DNA from: Pseudoalteromonas viridis
GTDB taxonomy: Bacteria; Pseudomonadota; Gammaproteobacteria; Enterobacterales; Alteromonadaceae
NCBI RefSeq assembly: GCF_017742995.1
Contig: NZ_CP072425.1
Location: forward strand, 1,116,001 to 1,180,000
DNA: 64,000 bases
Direction: 5' to 3'
The notes under the pieces: generated by a model
Databases searched by the model: none
What the model saw: only the letters and a program-made list of their open reading frames with translations
Told to the model about the DNA's origin: nothing
Shown: one piece after another, positions 9,872 to 16,561 of the stretch
Layout of the letters: the number at the start of each line of letters is the position of its first letter
Position numbering within the stretch: position 1 is the stretch's first letter
Translations under genes and position numbers: made by a program

Positions 9872-10588
9872 TCAGGCAATCGCACTGCGCGCTGTATCAT
9901 GTGTGTGGCTGCTGCCCACTATTTCACCGTCCAGCAGACGGATCTGCCGCGGCGCCATATCGGCATATCTGGGGTCATGTGTCACCATACAAATGGTGGT
10001 ACCCTGCTGATGTAATTGTGCGATCAGCTGCATCACTGCATCCCCGCTTTTTGAGTCCAGGTTGCCCGTCGGCTCATCCACCAGCAAAATGCTCGGGTTG
10101 GCGACCAGCGCCCGGGCAATGGCAACCCGCTGTTGCTGTCCGCCAGAGAGTTGGTCAGGCTTGTGCGCTGCTCGATGCGACAAGCCCACTTTATCAAGGC
10201 AGCTTTGTACCCGCGCTTGCACCTCATCGCGCGACAACCGGGTGGTGCTATAGCGCAGCGGCAGCGCCACATTATTAAACACCGATAATTCGTCGATCAG
10301 ATTAAATGACTGAAAAATAAACCCGATGTGGCGGTTTCTTAACTCTGCGCGCTGATCGGCGGTTAATGTCCCCACTTCTGTGCCCTGGATCAGGTATTGT
10401 CCACTGCTTGCTTCATCCAGTAATCCCATGATGGACAATAAAGTAGATTTACCACACCCGGACGGACCAGAGACAGACACAAACTCCCCCTGCGCTATGC
10501 TCAGGCTCACCTGTCTCAGCGCGTGCGTTTGCAGTTCTTCGGTTTCGAATACTTTACTGATGTGCTTCATTTCTATTATCTGTGTCAT
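9872..10588 (-). CDS. ABC exporter ATP-binding protein (MacB/LolD type)
   Basis: Cytosolic ATPase of the type VII ABC class, partner of the FtsX-type permease that follows. It has Walker A (G-P-S-G-C-G-K-S-T, about residues 41-49), a Q-loop in I-F-Q-S-F-N-L, the signature L-S-G-G-Q-Q-Q-R, Walker B I-L-L-V-D-E-P, and a switch His in V-T-H-D-P-R. At 238 residues it is the normal length. I chose the ATG at 10588 because GGGGA lies just upstream and homologues begin near this point; an ATG 30 bases earlier has no ribosome site. The gene is translationally close to both neighbours. Confidence 0.92.
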   Translation of the reverse strand: MTQIIEMKHISKVFETEELQTHALRQVSLSIAQGEFVSVSGPSGCGKSTLLSIMGLLDEASSGQYLIQGTEVGTLTADQRAELRNRHIGFIFQSFNLIDELSVFNNVALPLRYSTTRLSRDEVQARVQSCLDKVGLSHRAAHKPDQLSGGQQQRVAIARALVANPSILLVDEPTGNLDSKSGDAVMQLIAQLHQQGTTICMVTHDPRYADMAPRQIRLLDGEIVGSSHTHDTARSAIA

Positions 10589-10643
10589 ACTTTCCCCGCT
10601 GACAAACCGGCACCCCATTGTGCCATAGTTGACCCTTAAAGTT

Positions 10644-11888
10644 TTAATTCAGCGCGACCTGCGCGCCCTGTTGTGCCAGATTGCTCAAGTCAGAAATAAT
10701 CCAACGCTGATTGCGCTGCGCACCCTGTTCAATCACCACATAGCGCCCAGCCAGTGCACCAAAGTGCACAGTGGCAAGTTCCGTAGAGCCATCCTCGGCA
10801 AGCCGATATAACTGGGTGCTCTGCTGCTCGCGCACATTCGCCGGACGACGGATATACAAGGCCTGCTCCAGCTCAGCGACCGTGATACTGGCATCAATGC
10901 TGAGCATAGGCCGGGCGGCTTTGGGCAATGCCTGAGGCAAAGCCACTTCCACTTTCACGCTGTTATCGACCACCACAGGATCAACCCGCCCCACCGTGCC
11001 TGTGACCTGCTGGTCGCGGATCCGCACCGTCACCGCCTGCCCTGGCTGTACTTTTTGCACCTGAGATTGCGGCACCCTCAGTTCGGCGAGCAAATGCGTC
11101 TGACTGCCGATCAAGGCAGTTTCGTCACCCACACTGAGTCGCTGACCCACAGCCAGCGGCATACGCTCCAAAATACCCGCAACGGGCGCCGTGATCGTCA
11201 GTGCAGCTAACCTAGCACGGCTGCGCGCCAACTCCTGGCGCCGGATAACAATTCGCTGCGACGCCAGCTGCTGCGCACTGGCATGCAGCTTTTTTAGCTG
11301 CTCCAGACGCTGCTGTGCGCTTTGCATTTGACGGGCCAGATTGGTCACTCGCGACTGAGTCTGGGCAAACGCCAGTTGTGAGATAATCCCTTTTTCAGCC
11401 AGTCCCTGCTCGGCCTGCTCCCTGAACCGTGCGGTTGCCAGATCCCCGGTGAGTTTATCCAGTACCGTTTGTTCACTGAGAAACTCCCGCTGCTGATTGA
11501 GTGTCAGCTGCTGCAACGCCATATCGCTGTCTTGCAGTGCCTGCTGTGCCTGCGCAACCGCCAGTGACAGGTCCGGGTTGTCGAGCGTGGCAATCACGTC
11601 ACCCACCTTCACGGCTGCCCCGGCTTTAAGATGAATGTGCTTCACCACCGCATCGCTTTCTGCGCTCAGCAGATGCTGCTCGGCGCTGCGCAATACACCA
11701 AAACTGTCGACCCCAATGGCCAGCGGCCCGTATTCTACGGTTGCGATCAACACATCCTGACGGGCCAACCGGGTGACAGGCTCACCTGCGCCAAATTGCC
11801 AAAGCCCTGCCAGCAAAAAGACGGGCACCAGTGCCCAATACCAGCGACGCCAGTATTTTGTGGGTTCAGGTGGTTTGATTAGATCCAT
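10644..11888 (-). CDS. HlyD-family periplasmic adaptor of the ABC exporter
   Basis: Membrane fusion protein of about 414 residues. After a short cytosolic tail there is one membrane helix (about residues 16-34), a lipoyl half domain, a long Gln/Leu-rich coiled coil (about 110-225), the second lipoyl half and a beta-barrel domain. It is the first gene of the adaptor / ATPase / permease operon. The ATG at 11888 is preferred over one 12 bases upstream because GGAG sits six bases before it and M-D-L-I-K-P-P is a common start in this family. A sigma-54-type promoter lies about 40 bases upstream. MacA-like function is likely; the substrate is unknown. Confidence 0.88.
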   Translation of the reverse strand: MDLIKPPEPTKYWRRWYWALVPVFLLAGLWQFGAGEPVTRLARQDVLIATVEYGPLAIGVDSFGVLRSAEQHLLSAESDAVVKHIHLKAGAAVKVGDVIATLDNPDLSLAVAQAQQALQDSDMALQQLTLNQQREFLSEQTVLDKLTGDLATARFREQAEQGLAEKGIISQLAFAQTQSRVTNLARQMQSAQQRLEQLKKLHASAQQLASQRIVIRRQELARSRARLAALTITAPVAGILERMPLAVGQRLSVGDETALIGSQTHLLAELRVPQSQVQKVQPGQAVTVRIRDQQVTGTVGRVDPVVVDNSVKVEVALPQALPKAARPMLSIDASITVAELEQALYIRRPANVREQQSTQLYRLAEDGSTELATVHFGALAGRYVVIEQGAQRNQRWIISDLSNLAQQGAQVALN

Positions 11889-11924
11889 TTTCAGCTCCAT
11901 TTACATTCACGCTGTTACGCTAGG

Positions 11925-11940
11925 AGCGAGTTTCATGCCA
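11925..11940 (-). promoter_or_regulatory. Sigma-54-type promoter of the ABC exporter operon
   Basis: On the minus strand it reads TGGCATGAAACTCGCT. It keeps the obligatory GG-N10-GC spacing and differs from the RpoN consensus TGGCACG-N4-TTGCW at two positions. The expected start of transcription is about 25 bases before the chosen ATG. A sigma-54 activator gene of the NtrC family is in the same window at 25735-27105. Confidence 0.7.
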
Positions 11941-12000
11941 GATATTTATAGCAATAAAATCATTAGCTTAAATGTTTTTAATCATACAGTTTGGCGGGAG

Positions 12001-12015
12001 CGGACGATTTGTCCG
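12001..12015. promoter_or_regulatory. Candidate activator site upstream of the sigma-54 promoter
   Basis: CGGAC-GATTT-GTCCG, a perfect 5-bp inverted repeat with a 5-base centre, 60 bases upstream of the -24 element. That is a normal distance for an enhancer site of an NtrC-type activator. Only one copy was seen, so the assignment is tentative. Confidence 0.4.
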
Positions 12016-12025
12016 GAATTGGAAC

Positions 12026-12041
12026 TGGCATTTTGGTTGCT
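12026..12041 (+). promoter_or_regulatory. Second sigma-54-like promoter, pointing right
   Basis: TGGCATTTTGGTTGCT has the GG-N10-GC spacing and a perfect TTGCT -12 element, but lacks the C and G of the -24 consensus. No plus-strand gene follows; a hairpin at 12099-12125 would end a transcript of about 75 bases. It could be a small-RNA promoter or a chance match. Confidence 0.35.
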
Positions 12042-12093
12042 TTCTGAGCCTTGCGCTGAGCAGTATAGTGCGGGTTTGCAGTTCACCACTGAG

Positions 12094-12125
12094 ACAAAAA
12101 AGGGGAAGTCACAGACTTCCCCTTT
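12094..12125 (-). terminator. Rho-independent terminator of the RTX gene
   Basis: Perfect 12-bp stem (12099-12110 with 12114-12125) with a 3-base loop, continuing as TTTTTT on the minus strand. It lies 54 bases after the stop codon of the RTX gene. Read on the plus strand it has only TTT, so it would terminate rightward transcription less well. Confidence 0.85.
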
Positions 12126-12178
12126 GCTCGGGACGGATCCTTTAACAGACCCTAAGTTTTTCTAAAGACGCAGTAAAG

Positions 12179-12752
12179 TTACTGTAAGTCGTACACACTC
12201 TTACTACGATTTTTCAGCCAGGCCTCAAAGGTGTCTTCGTCAACCAACTCGGCAATACGGCTTTTAAATTCACGGTAGCCTTTTTCATCGTAAAATTGCT
12301 TCAGTCTGAGCACTTCTTCGTGACGTGATGACATACCACTGCCCGCTTTACGTACCGCACGGTCAAAGTAGCCCGATTTATGCTTGGCGCTGCTTATATA
12401 GCCACTCATATCACTGTCACTCCACTCGTTATAGATAAAGTCGTTACCACTGCCACCGGTGCCAGATGGGATCTCATCACCGCGTACGAACAGAATATCG
12501 CCGCCACCGCCGCCATACAGGCCAATATCCGAGAAAGTAGAAATTGCTGCTAAGAAGTCTTTGCTGCCGCCGCCGCTAAGTTCACAATGGCCGCGTTCAC
12601 AGACCAGAATGTCCTGACCACTGCCACCCCAGGACTTAGCCCGGTTGCCCCAGGAACCACCGCCGGAATCAACGATGATGTCAGCCCCAGAGTTACCGTA
12701 TAAACGGTCTTTGTTACCATCATTACCAAAGATGATGTCTTCCCCGTCCCCC
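12179..12752 (-). pseudogene. Displaced C-terminal part of the RTX protein (out of frame)
   Basis: In the frame shifted by one base from the upstream coding sequence, an open reading frame runs from the G tract at 12748-12753 to a stop at 12179. It continues the protein logically: more G-G-x-G-x-D type repeats, a two-Cys segment C-E-R-G-H-C, then a non-repeat tail of about 75 residues rich in Lys, Arg and Glu. One added G would restore a single protein of about 709 residues. An internal ATG at 12409 could start a 76-residue fragment, but I see no ribosome site for it. The break may be a sequencing error, a true mutation or phase variation. Confidence 0.75.
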
Positions 12753-14307
12753 CTGAGATATTGTCGCCATCCCGGTTACCAAACAGCACGTCGTTGCCAT
12801 TCTCACCTTTAATGTCGTCTGCGCCGTCATTGTTGTAGCCACTGATGCGCACCCGGTGCACCACGCCACGGTGATCGGTGGCAATCTCCGAGCCACCGGC
12901 AACCCAGTCGTTACCGGCGCCTGCGCGGATCTTGTCTTTGCCATCACCGCCAAAGATCAAGTCGTTACCCCGGCCAGTCAAAATTGTGTCGTTACCATTG
13001 AGGCCATACACTGTCATATCGCGACCAACACCGCTTGCCGACAGGGTATCGTTGCCGTTCGACAGCTGCACCTCAACGGCTTCCACCGCATTAGTAAATG
13101 CACAGTGTTGATAGCCTGCGGAGTAAGCAAACACATACTCTTCGTGCTCTTCAACAAACAGGGCCAGATTGCTGTCAAGTGCGCGAAGTTTCCACACCCC
13201 ATTATTCAGCTCACTATCAAAGCTGCCGGTTTGCATATGACAACGCGCGTAGGCCGTTGTCAGGCTGTCTGGTACATTCCCCGCTGGCGTACAGGAATAT
13301 TGCTCAATACCACTGATGTTACTTGGGATACTGCCGCTTGAGCCTTCGGTCAGACAGTCCATACCGGTACCGCCGTCGACTTTTTCGAAGTCGCCGTAGG
13401 TATAAATGGTGTCATCGCCCTTTCCGCCATACACATAGTCCACTTTATTACCGGTTAGGATGGTGTCATTACCATCACCGCCGTATACCAGCTGGTGCCA
13501 GTTCAGTGCCGTGCCGTCATATTCTTCGCCACTGTCAGCCAGGTTAACCTGGAAGCCGTTGTGGTTGCCCACATCGAAGGTTTCACAGCTGCCCGCGTAA
13601 TATACGGTTACCAGGGCATCGTCACCTTCGGCCGTGAGCTTCTCACCGCTCACATTGGGCGACACCGCCAGGTAAGTCATATATGGATTAGAGGAGTTGT
13701 CATCCGCGACGCTGATCTTGCTGCGGTCCAGGCCCTCACACCTTGCAGGGGCATAGTTGGCACAACTGGTTGCTTCTGTATTTTTAATGTTACTTGGGAT
13801 CGCCCCTTCATCGCCCTGCTCAACACAGTCTGCACCAGCGCCACCATCTACACGCTCAAAGTCACCAAACGAGAAGATCTGATCGTTACCGCCATTGCCG
13901 TAAATGTAGTCGACTTTATTACCCGTGCGGATCTCGTCGTTCCCTTCACCACCGAATACCTGCTGGTGAAAATCCAGTTTACTGCCATCGTAAAATTCAC
14001 CGCTGTCTGGCAGGTTCACGTGCAGTCCGTTGTAGTTGCTACCGTTGAGCACTTCACAGCGGCCATTGTACGACACCACAATTGAAGACTGGCTGCCTGA
14101 CACACTCAGCGCGGTGTCGGCCAGCTTGGGGCTCAGTGCCAGATAAGTCATATATTGATTTTCAACATGCTCGCCGACTTCTATCTGGGTCCGGTCCAGA
14201 CCACTACAGAAAGTGCCAGGCGCAGCCAGACGCAGGGCCTGTGCATTGTTTGGCAGCCAGGTCAGCGAGAGCGCCGCTGCCAGGAGTGCCTTTTGATAAA
14301 CCACCAT
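12550..14307 (-). CDS. Secreted RTX-type calcium-binding protein, frameshifted
   Basis: Extracytoplasmic protein with a signal peptide of about 24 residues ending in N-A-Q-A, then two tandem copies of a roughly 150-residue module. Each copy begins C-x-G-L-D-R and ends with nonapeptide-like G-G-x-G-N-D and V-D-Y-x-Y-G repeats that bind calcium in RTX folds. More G-N-D-T-I-L-T-G type repeats follow. The start at 14307 is chosen because GGAG lies seven bases upstream. After about residue 518 the reading frame changes inside a run of six Gs and the last 67 residues lose all repeat character, so this C-terminus is artefactual or mutated. The protein has a Sec signal, so it is not a classical type I secretion substrate. 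Its function is unknown. Confidence 0.8.
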   Translation of the reverse strand: MVVYQKALLAAALSLTWLPNNAQALRLAAPGTFCSGLDRTQIEVGEHVENQYMTYLALSPKLADTALSVSGSQSSIVVSYNGRCEVLNGSNYNGLHVNLPDSGEFYDGSKLDFHQQVFGGEGNDEIRTGNKVDYIYGNGGNDQIFSFGDFERVDGGAGADCVEQGDEGAIPSNIKNTEATSCANYAPARCEGLDRSKISVADDNSSNPYMTYLAVSPNVSGEKLTAEGDDALVTVYYAGSCETFDVGNHNGFQVNLADSGEEYDGTALNWHQLVYGGDGNDTILTGNKVDYVYGGKGDDTIYTYGDFEKVDGGTGMDCLTEGSSGSIPSNISGIEQYSCTPAGNVPDSLTTAYARCHMQTGSFDSELNNGVWKLRALDSNLALFVEEHEEYVFAYSAGYQHCAFTNAVEAVEVQLSNGNDTLSASGVGRDMTVYGLNGNDTILTGRGNDLIFGGDGKDKIRAGAGNDWVAGGSEIATDHRGVVHRVRISGYNNDGADDIKGENGNDVLFGNRDGDNISGGTGKTSSLVMMVTKTVYTVTLGLTSSLIPAVVPGATGLSPGVAVVRTFWSVNAAIVNLAAAAAKTS

Positions 14308-14901
14308 GTTAGTCTCCATGAGTTGAGTTCGGATATGCGCAAAGAAATCTGCATGGTGGAAGTTATAAGCCACAATTGTGCAATGACTATGGACTCAGAC
14401 TGGGTAAAAAGGATGAGTTTTGCTGCCAGCAAAACGGGCAAGCACACAGACCAAACACAACTTTCAGGCCTGCTGAGTGTGGTGGCGCATCAGTAAAACG
14501 AAGCTAACGGCGAAAAAACATCGCTAAAAATGTGGCGTTTTATTTACATTTTGCCAGCTTATACAGGCAGTTGAAAAAGCTTCATGGATTAAAAAACCAC
14601 CATAGTGGGTTACGTTTGTTTACATAATGACGTAAGCGCACTATGAATCGATTCATAAAGTACCCAGGCCTCTTCAAACACTCAGCCAGCCGTGTTGCAT
14701 TATAAAACCCTTTAAAACTCATAACTTTTACTTAAAACCCTGTAAATAAAGCAAACTTTAATGCCAACAGAAAAAAATTTTTCGGGTACAAATCAACACA
14801 TTGAGACTTTACATTTTTTAAACAGCTGTTAAATTACCCAAGTATAATAATAAGAAACAAAATGTAACTTCACTGTTTTAATATTCATATACGGATGTAC
14901 A
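14308..14901. other. Long AT-rich divergent intergenic region
   Basis: 594 bases between the divergently transcribed RTX and XRE genes, clearly more AT-rich than its surroundings. I find no credible gene in it. It holds a perfect 16-bp palindrome (14642-14657), a 10-bp palindrome AACAGCTGTT (14821-14830) and a TATAAT hexamer at 14843-14848 about 55 bases before the XRE start. No good -35 hexamer pairs with that TATAAT. Confidence 0.6.
14642..14657. promoter_or_regulatory. Perfect 16-bp palindrome
   Basis: TATGAATCGATTCATA is fully self-complementary with no spacer, the form of a dimeric repressor or LuxR-type operator. It sits about 245 bases before the XRE gene and 335 bases before the RTX gene. 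The binding factor is unknown; the adjacent XRE protein is one candidate. Confidence 0.45.
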
Positions 14902-15234
14902 ATGAATACACGTCAAAGATTGAACTGGCTAAACAGCGCCCGACGGGACATTCAGGCGTCACTGCGTGGCCTGCGAATACAGCAAAAAATGTCGCAAGCA
15001 GAACTGGCTAAGAAAATGTCCGTCCCGGTTGACCAGTCCACTATCTCAAACTGGGAAAGTGGCAAAACCATTATGGATCTCGAGCAACTGCTGGATATCC
15101 TGATGATCTTCGGGAAAGACTGGAAAAGCTTTTTTGGCTTTTTGGCTGATAACGCTGAAAGAAGAACCACGAAAAAACCGCTACAGAAAGAACCACCAAT
15201 GGAACCAAACGCAGAAGACAAGGGAGAAGACTGA
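14902..15234 (+). CDS. XRE-family helix-turn-helix regulator
   Basis: Small cytosolic DNA-binding protein of 110 residues. Residues about 20-82 form a Cro/CI-type helix-turn-helix, with a G-L-R-x-x-Q-x-M-S-Q-A-E-L-A segment, a recognition helix around S-T-I-S-N-W-E-S-G-K, and an L-x-x-L-L-D-I-L helix after it. The last 25 residues are charged and probably disordered. It has no ligand-binding domain. Its stop codon overlaps the next start by one base (TGATG), so it is translationally coupled to the membrane protein. It is the first gene of the peptide cassette and is the likely regulator of it, possibly autoregulated through palindromes upstream. The ribosome site is weak (GGA). Confidence 0.88.
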   Translation: MNTRQRLNWLNSARRDIQASLRGLRIQQKMSQAELAKKMSVPVDQSTISNWESGKTIMDLEQLLDILMIFGKDWKSFFGFLADNAERRTTKKPLQKEPPMEPNAEDKGED

Positions 15235-15755
15235 TGCATTTTATTGAAATAATGCTTTCCTCTGTCGTTTTTATCGGCCTAATTCTTACTTGGAAAGATT
15301 ACAACGCCAGATGGTTGTTTTCCCTAATGCTTTTATTACAACTCGTCGATACGACAGTTAATCCAATAGCCATTAATTGGACCAGGCATTATTACTTGTG
15401 GTGTTTGATATTAAATTTAATCTTTCTTGTGCTATTTTTCACAAGAGGAGTTCAGGCCGAAGCTGCATATAGAATAACTAAAATTGAATTTTTTAGGAAG
15501 GCTAGAGCGAACTATGCACTCACCATTCCCGAGTGCTGTATTTGCTTGTTGTTATTTGTTTCATCGTTGCTTTGCCTTGCTATTTGGATTGAAATCCAAC
15601 TTTACTTTTATAAAGTCCTTAGTTACCCGTTTATTTATCACCATATATGGTCACCAACTCAATATACTCTTCACATTCTGGAGTCTCTGACCCTTATTAC
15701 ATTTATAGTGCATGTTAGGCGCTCAAAAGGAGAATTAATTTATGAAAACAGTTAA
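15234..15755 (+). CDS. Small integral membrane protein of the peptide cassette
   Basis: Unrecognised 173-residue protein with four or five membrane helices (about residues 3-20, 28-45, 52-70, 100-124 and 143-160). It is AT-rich and uses codons unlike the flanking genes. It is coupled to the XRE gene by a one-base overlap, and its last 14 bases overlap the first double-glycine peptide gene, so the three belong to one operon. It has no motif of an ABC transporter, C39 peptidase, CAAX protease or modifying enzyme. By position it could be an immunity protein, a sensor for the peptides or an export helper; these are guesses. That it is a real gene is supported by length, overlap and hydrophobic pattern. 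Confidence 0.8.
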   Translation: MHFIEIMLSSVVFIGLILTWKDYNARWLFSLMLLLQLVDTTVNPIAINWTRHYYLWCLILNLIFLVLFFTRGVQAEAAYRITKIEFFRKARANYALTIPECCICLLLFVSSLLCLAIWIEIQLYFYKVLSYPFIYHHIWSPTQYTLHILESLTLITFIVHVRRSKGELIYENS

Positions 15756-15873
15756 TTATAGGCTTCTAAGCAAGGTCTTTGGGGGGAGTACAGCTGGCAA
15801 CCCTAATCTACCTCAGTTGCCCCAAGTAGCCCCCATTGACCCAATATTCGATAAAAAGAAAAAAACGTCATAG
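15742..15873 (+). CDS. Double-glycine leader peptide 1
   Basis: A 43-residue peptide with AAGGAG at 15727-15732 giving a nine-base spacing to its ATG. Residues 1-15 form a canonical double-glycine leader: hydrophobic residues at -12 (Val), -7 (Leu) and -4 (Val) and Gly-Gly at -2/-1, ending K-V-F-G-G. Cleavage would release a 28-residue core with L-P-Q-L-P-Q-V-A-P-I-D-P and a basic K-K-K-K tail. The A-P-I-D motif recurs in the two peptides that follow. It overlaps the membrane protein gene by 14 bases. Leaders of this kind direct export and cleavage by C39-peptidase ABC transporters, none of which is in the window. Function (bacteriocin, signal or other) is unknown. Confidence 0.8.
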   Translation: MKTVNYRLLSKVFGGSTAGNPNLPQLPQVAPIDPIFDKKKKTS

Positions 15874-15937
15874 GTCTTTATTTAGTTGTATTTATTAATC
15901 TATTCATAATCAGGAATAATAGAGAAGGAGGTAAACA

Positions 15938-16108
15938 ATGAGAGTTATTGAACCTGTTTTATTGGTCCGAATTATGGGTGGAGGCTTTGGAGATGCAGAT
16001 AGAGCGGCCCTACCCAGAGTAGCTCCGTTAGATCCCCTTTATATGAAAAAGCTCCCCGACGGCTCGAAAACCTGTCAAACGAATAAGCCGATTTATATAA
16101 GCTATTAA
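15938..16108 (+). CDS. Double-glycine leader peptide 2
   Basis: A 56-residue peptide preceded by the strongest ribosome site in the cassette, AAGGAGGT five bases before ATG. The leader again ends at residue 15 with Gly-Gly and keeps the hydrophobic pattern: Ile at -12, Leu at -7, Ile at -4, ending R-I-M-G-G. The 41-residue core starts with another Gly, carries L-P-R-V-A-P-L-D-P matching peptide 1, one Cys, and ends in an aromatic tail (I-Y-I-S-Y). The single Cys allows no internal disulfide. The leader lengths are identical in all three peptides although the cores diverge, which argues for common processing. Confidence 0.82.
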   Translation: MRVIEPVLLVRIMGGGFGDADRAALPRVAPLDPLYMKKLPDGSKTCQTNKPIYISY

Positions 16109-16152
16109 CTTAGTCAGAATCAAAAACAGTAAATACAGAAGGATATCTTCAC

Positions 16153-16290
16153 ATGAAACGAATCAATCGAGACAATCTAGACCAAATTTTTGGCGGTTTA
16201 CCTGCAAGTTCAAAGCTACCAAAGCTACCAAAGCTTCCTAAAAGCGCACCAATAGACAAAACAAAGCTCTCTGAAAGCGCGCAAATCTAA
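16153..16290 (+). CDS. Double-glycine leader peptide 3
   Basis: A 45-residue peptide with AGAAGGAT nine bases upstream of ATG. The 15-residue leader has Ile at -12, Leu at -7, Ile at -4 and ends D-Q-I-F-G-G, the closest of the three to classical bacteriocin leaders. The core of 30 residues has a triple K-L-P repeat, then K-S-A-P-I-D-K matching the A-P-I-D motif of peptides 1 and 2, and ends in a Ser/Ala-rich tail. A rho-independent terminator follows six bases after the stop, closing the cassette. Confidence 0.82.
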   Translation: MKRINRDNLDQIFGGLPASSKLPKLPKLPKSAPIDKTKLSESAQI

Positions 16291-16296
16291 GTAAAG

Positions 16297-16328
16297 GAGT
16301 ACATGCTTTCTGGGCATGTGCTCTTTCT
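16297..16328 (+). terminator. Terminator of the peptide cassette
   Basis: A 10-bp stem with one G-T wobble (16297-16306 with 16314-16323), a 7-base loop and a TTTCTT tail, starting six bases after the third peptide's stop codon. Confidence 0.85.
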
Positions 16329-16561
16329 TACATACTTCTTCCATAGATAACAAGAGAATAACTTAGCGGTCAGAATGCTACTTGCATGTCGAAAACGTGT
16401 GATAGAACATCGTATAGATATCCTTGCAATGTGCGATTCCAATTACAACCCCCCCCATAAACCCGTTGGCAGGTCGCCGGGATAGGTGTAAAGTCGGGTA
16501 AAAATAATAACAAAAACCATGACCATACGGGCACGCTGAATGCGTGTTTCAAGGAGTCTTT

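Noticed and set aside
12856..13341. 161-codon plus-strand frame
   Set aside because: Antisense of glycine/aspartate-rich RTX repeats; low-complexity codon bias opens the opposite strand.
14155..14496. 113-codon plus-strand frame over the RTX start
   Set aside because: Antisense to the RTX signal-peptide region with no domain or start signals.
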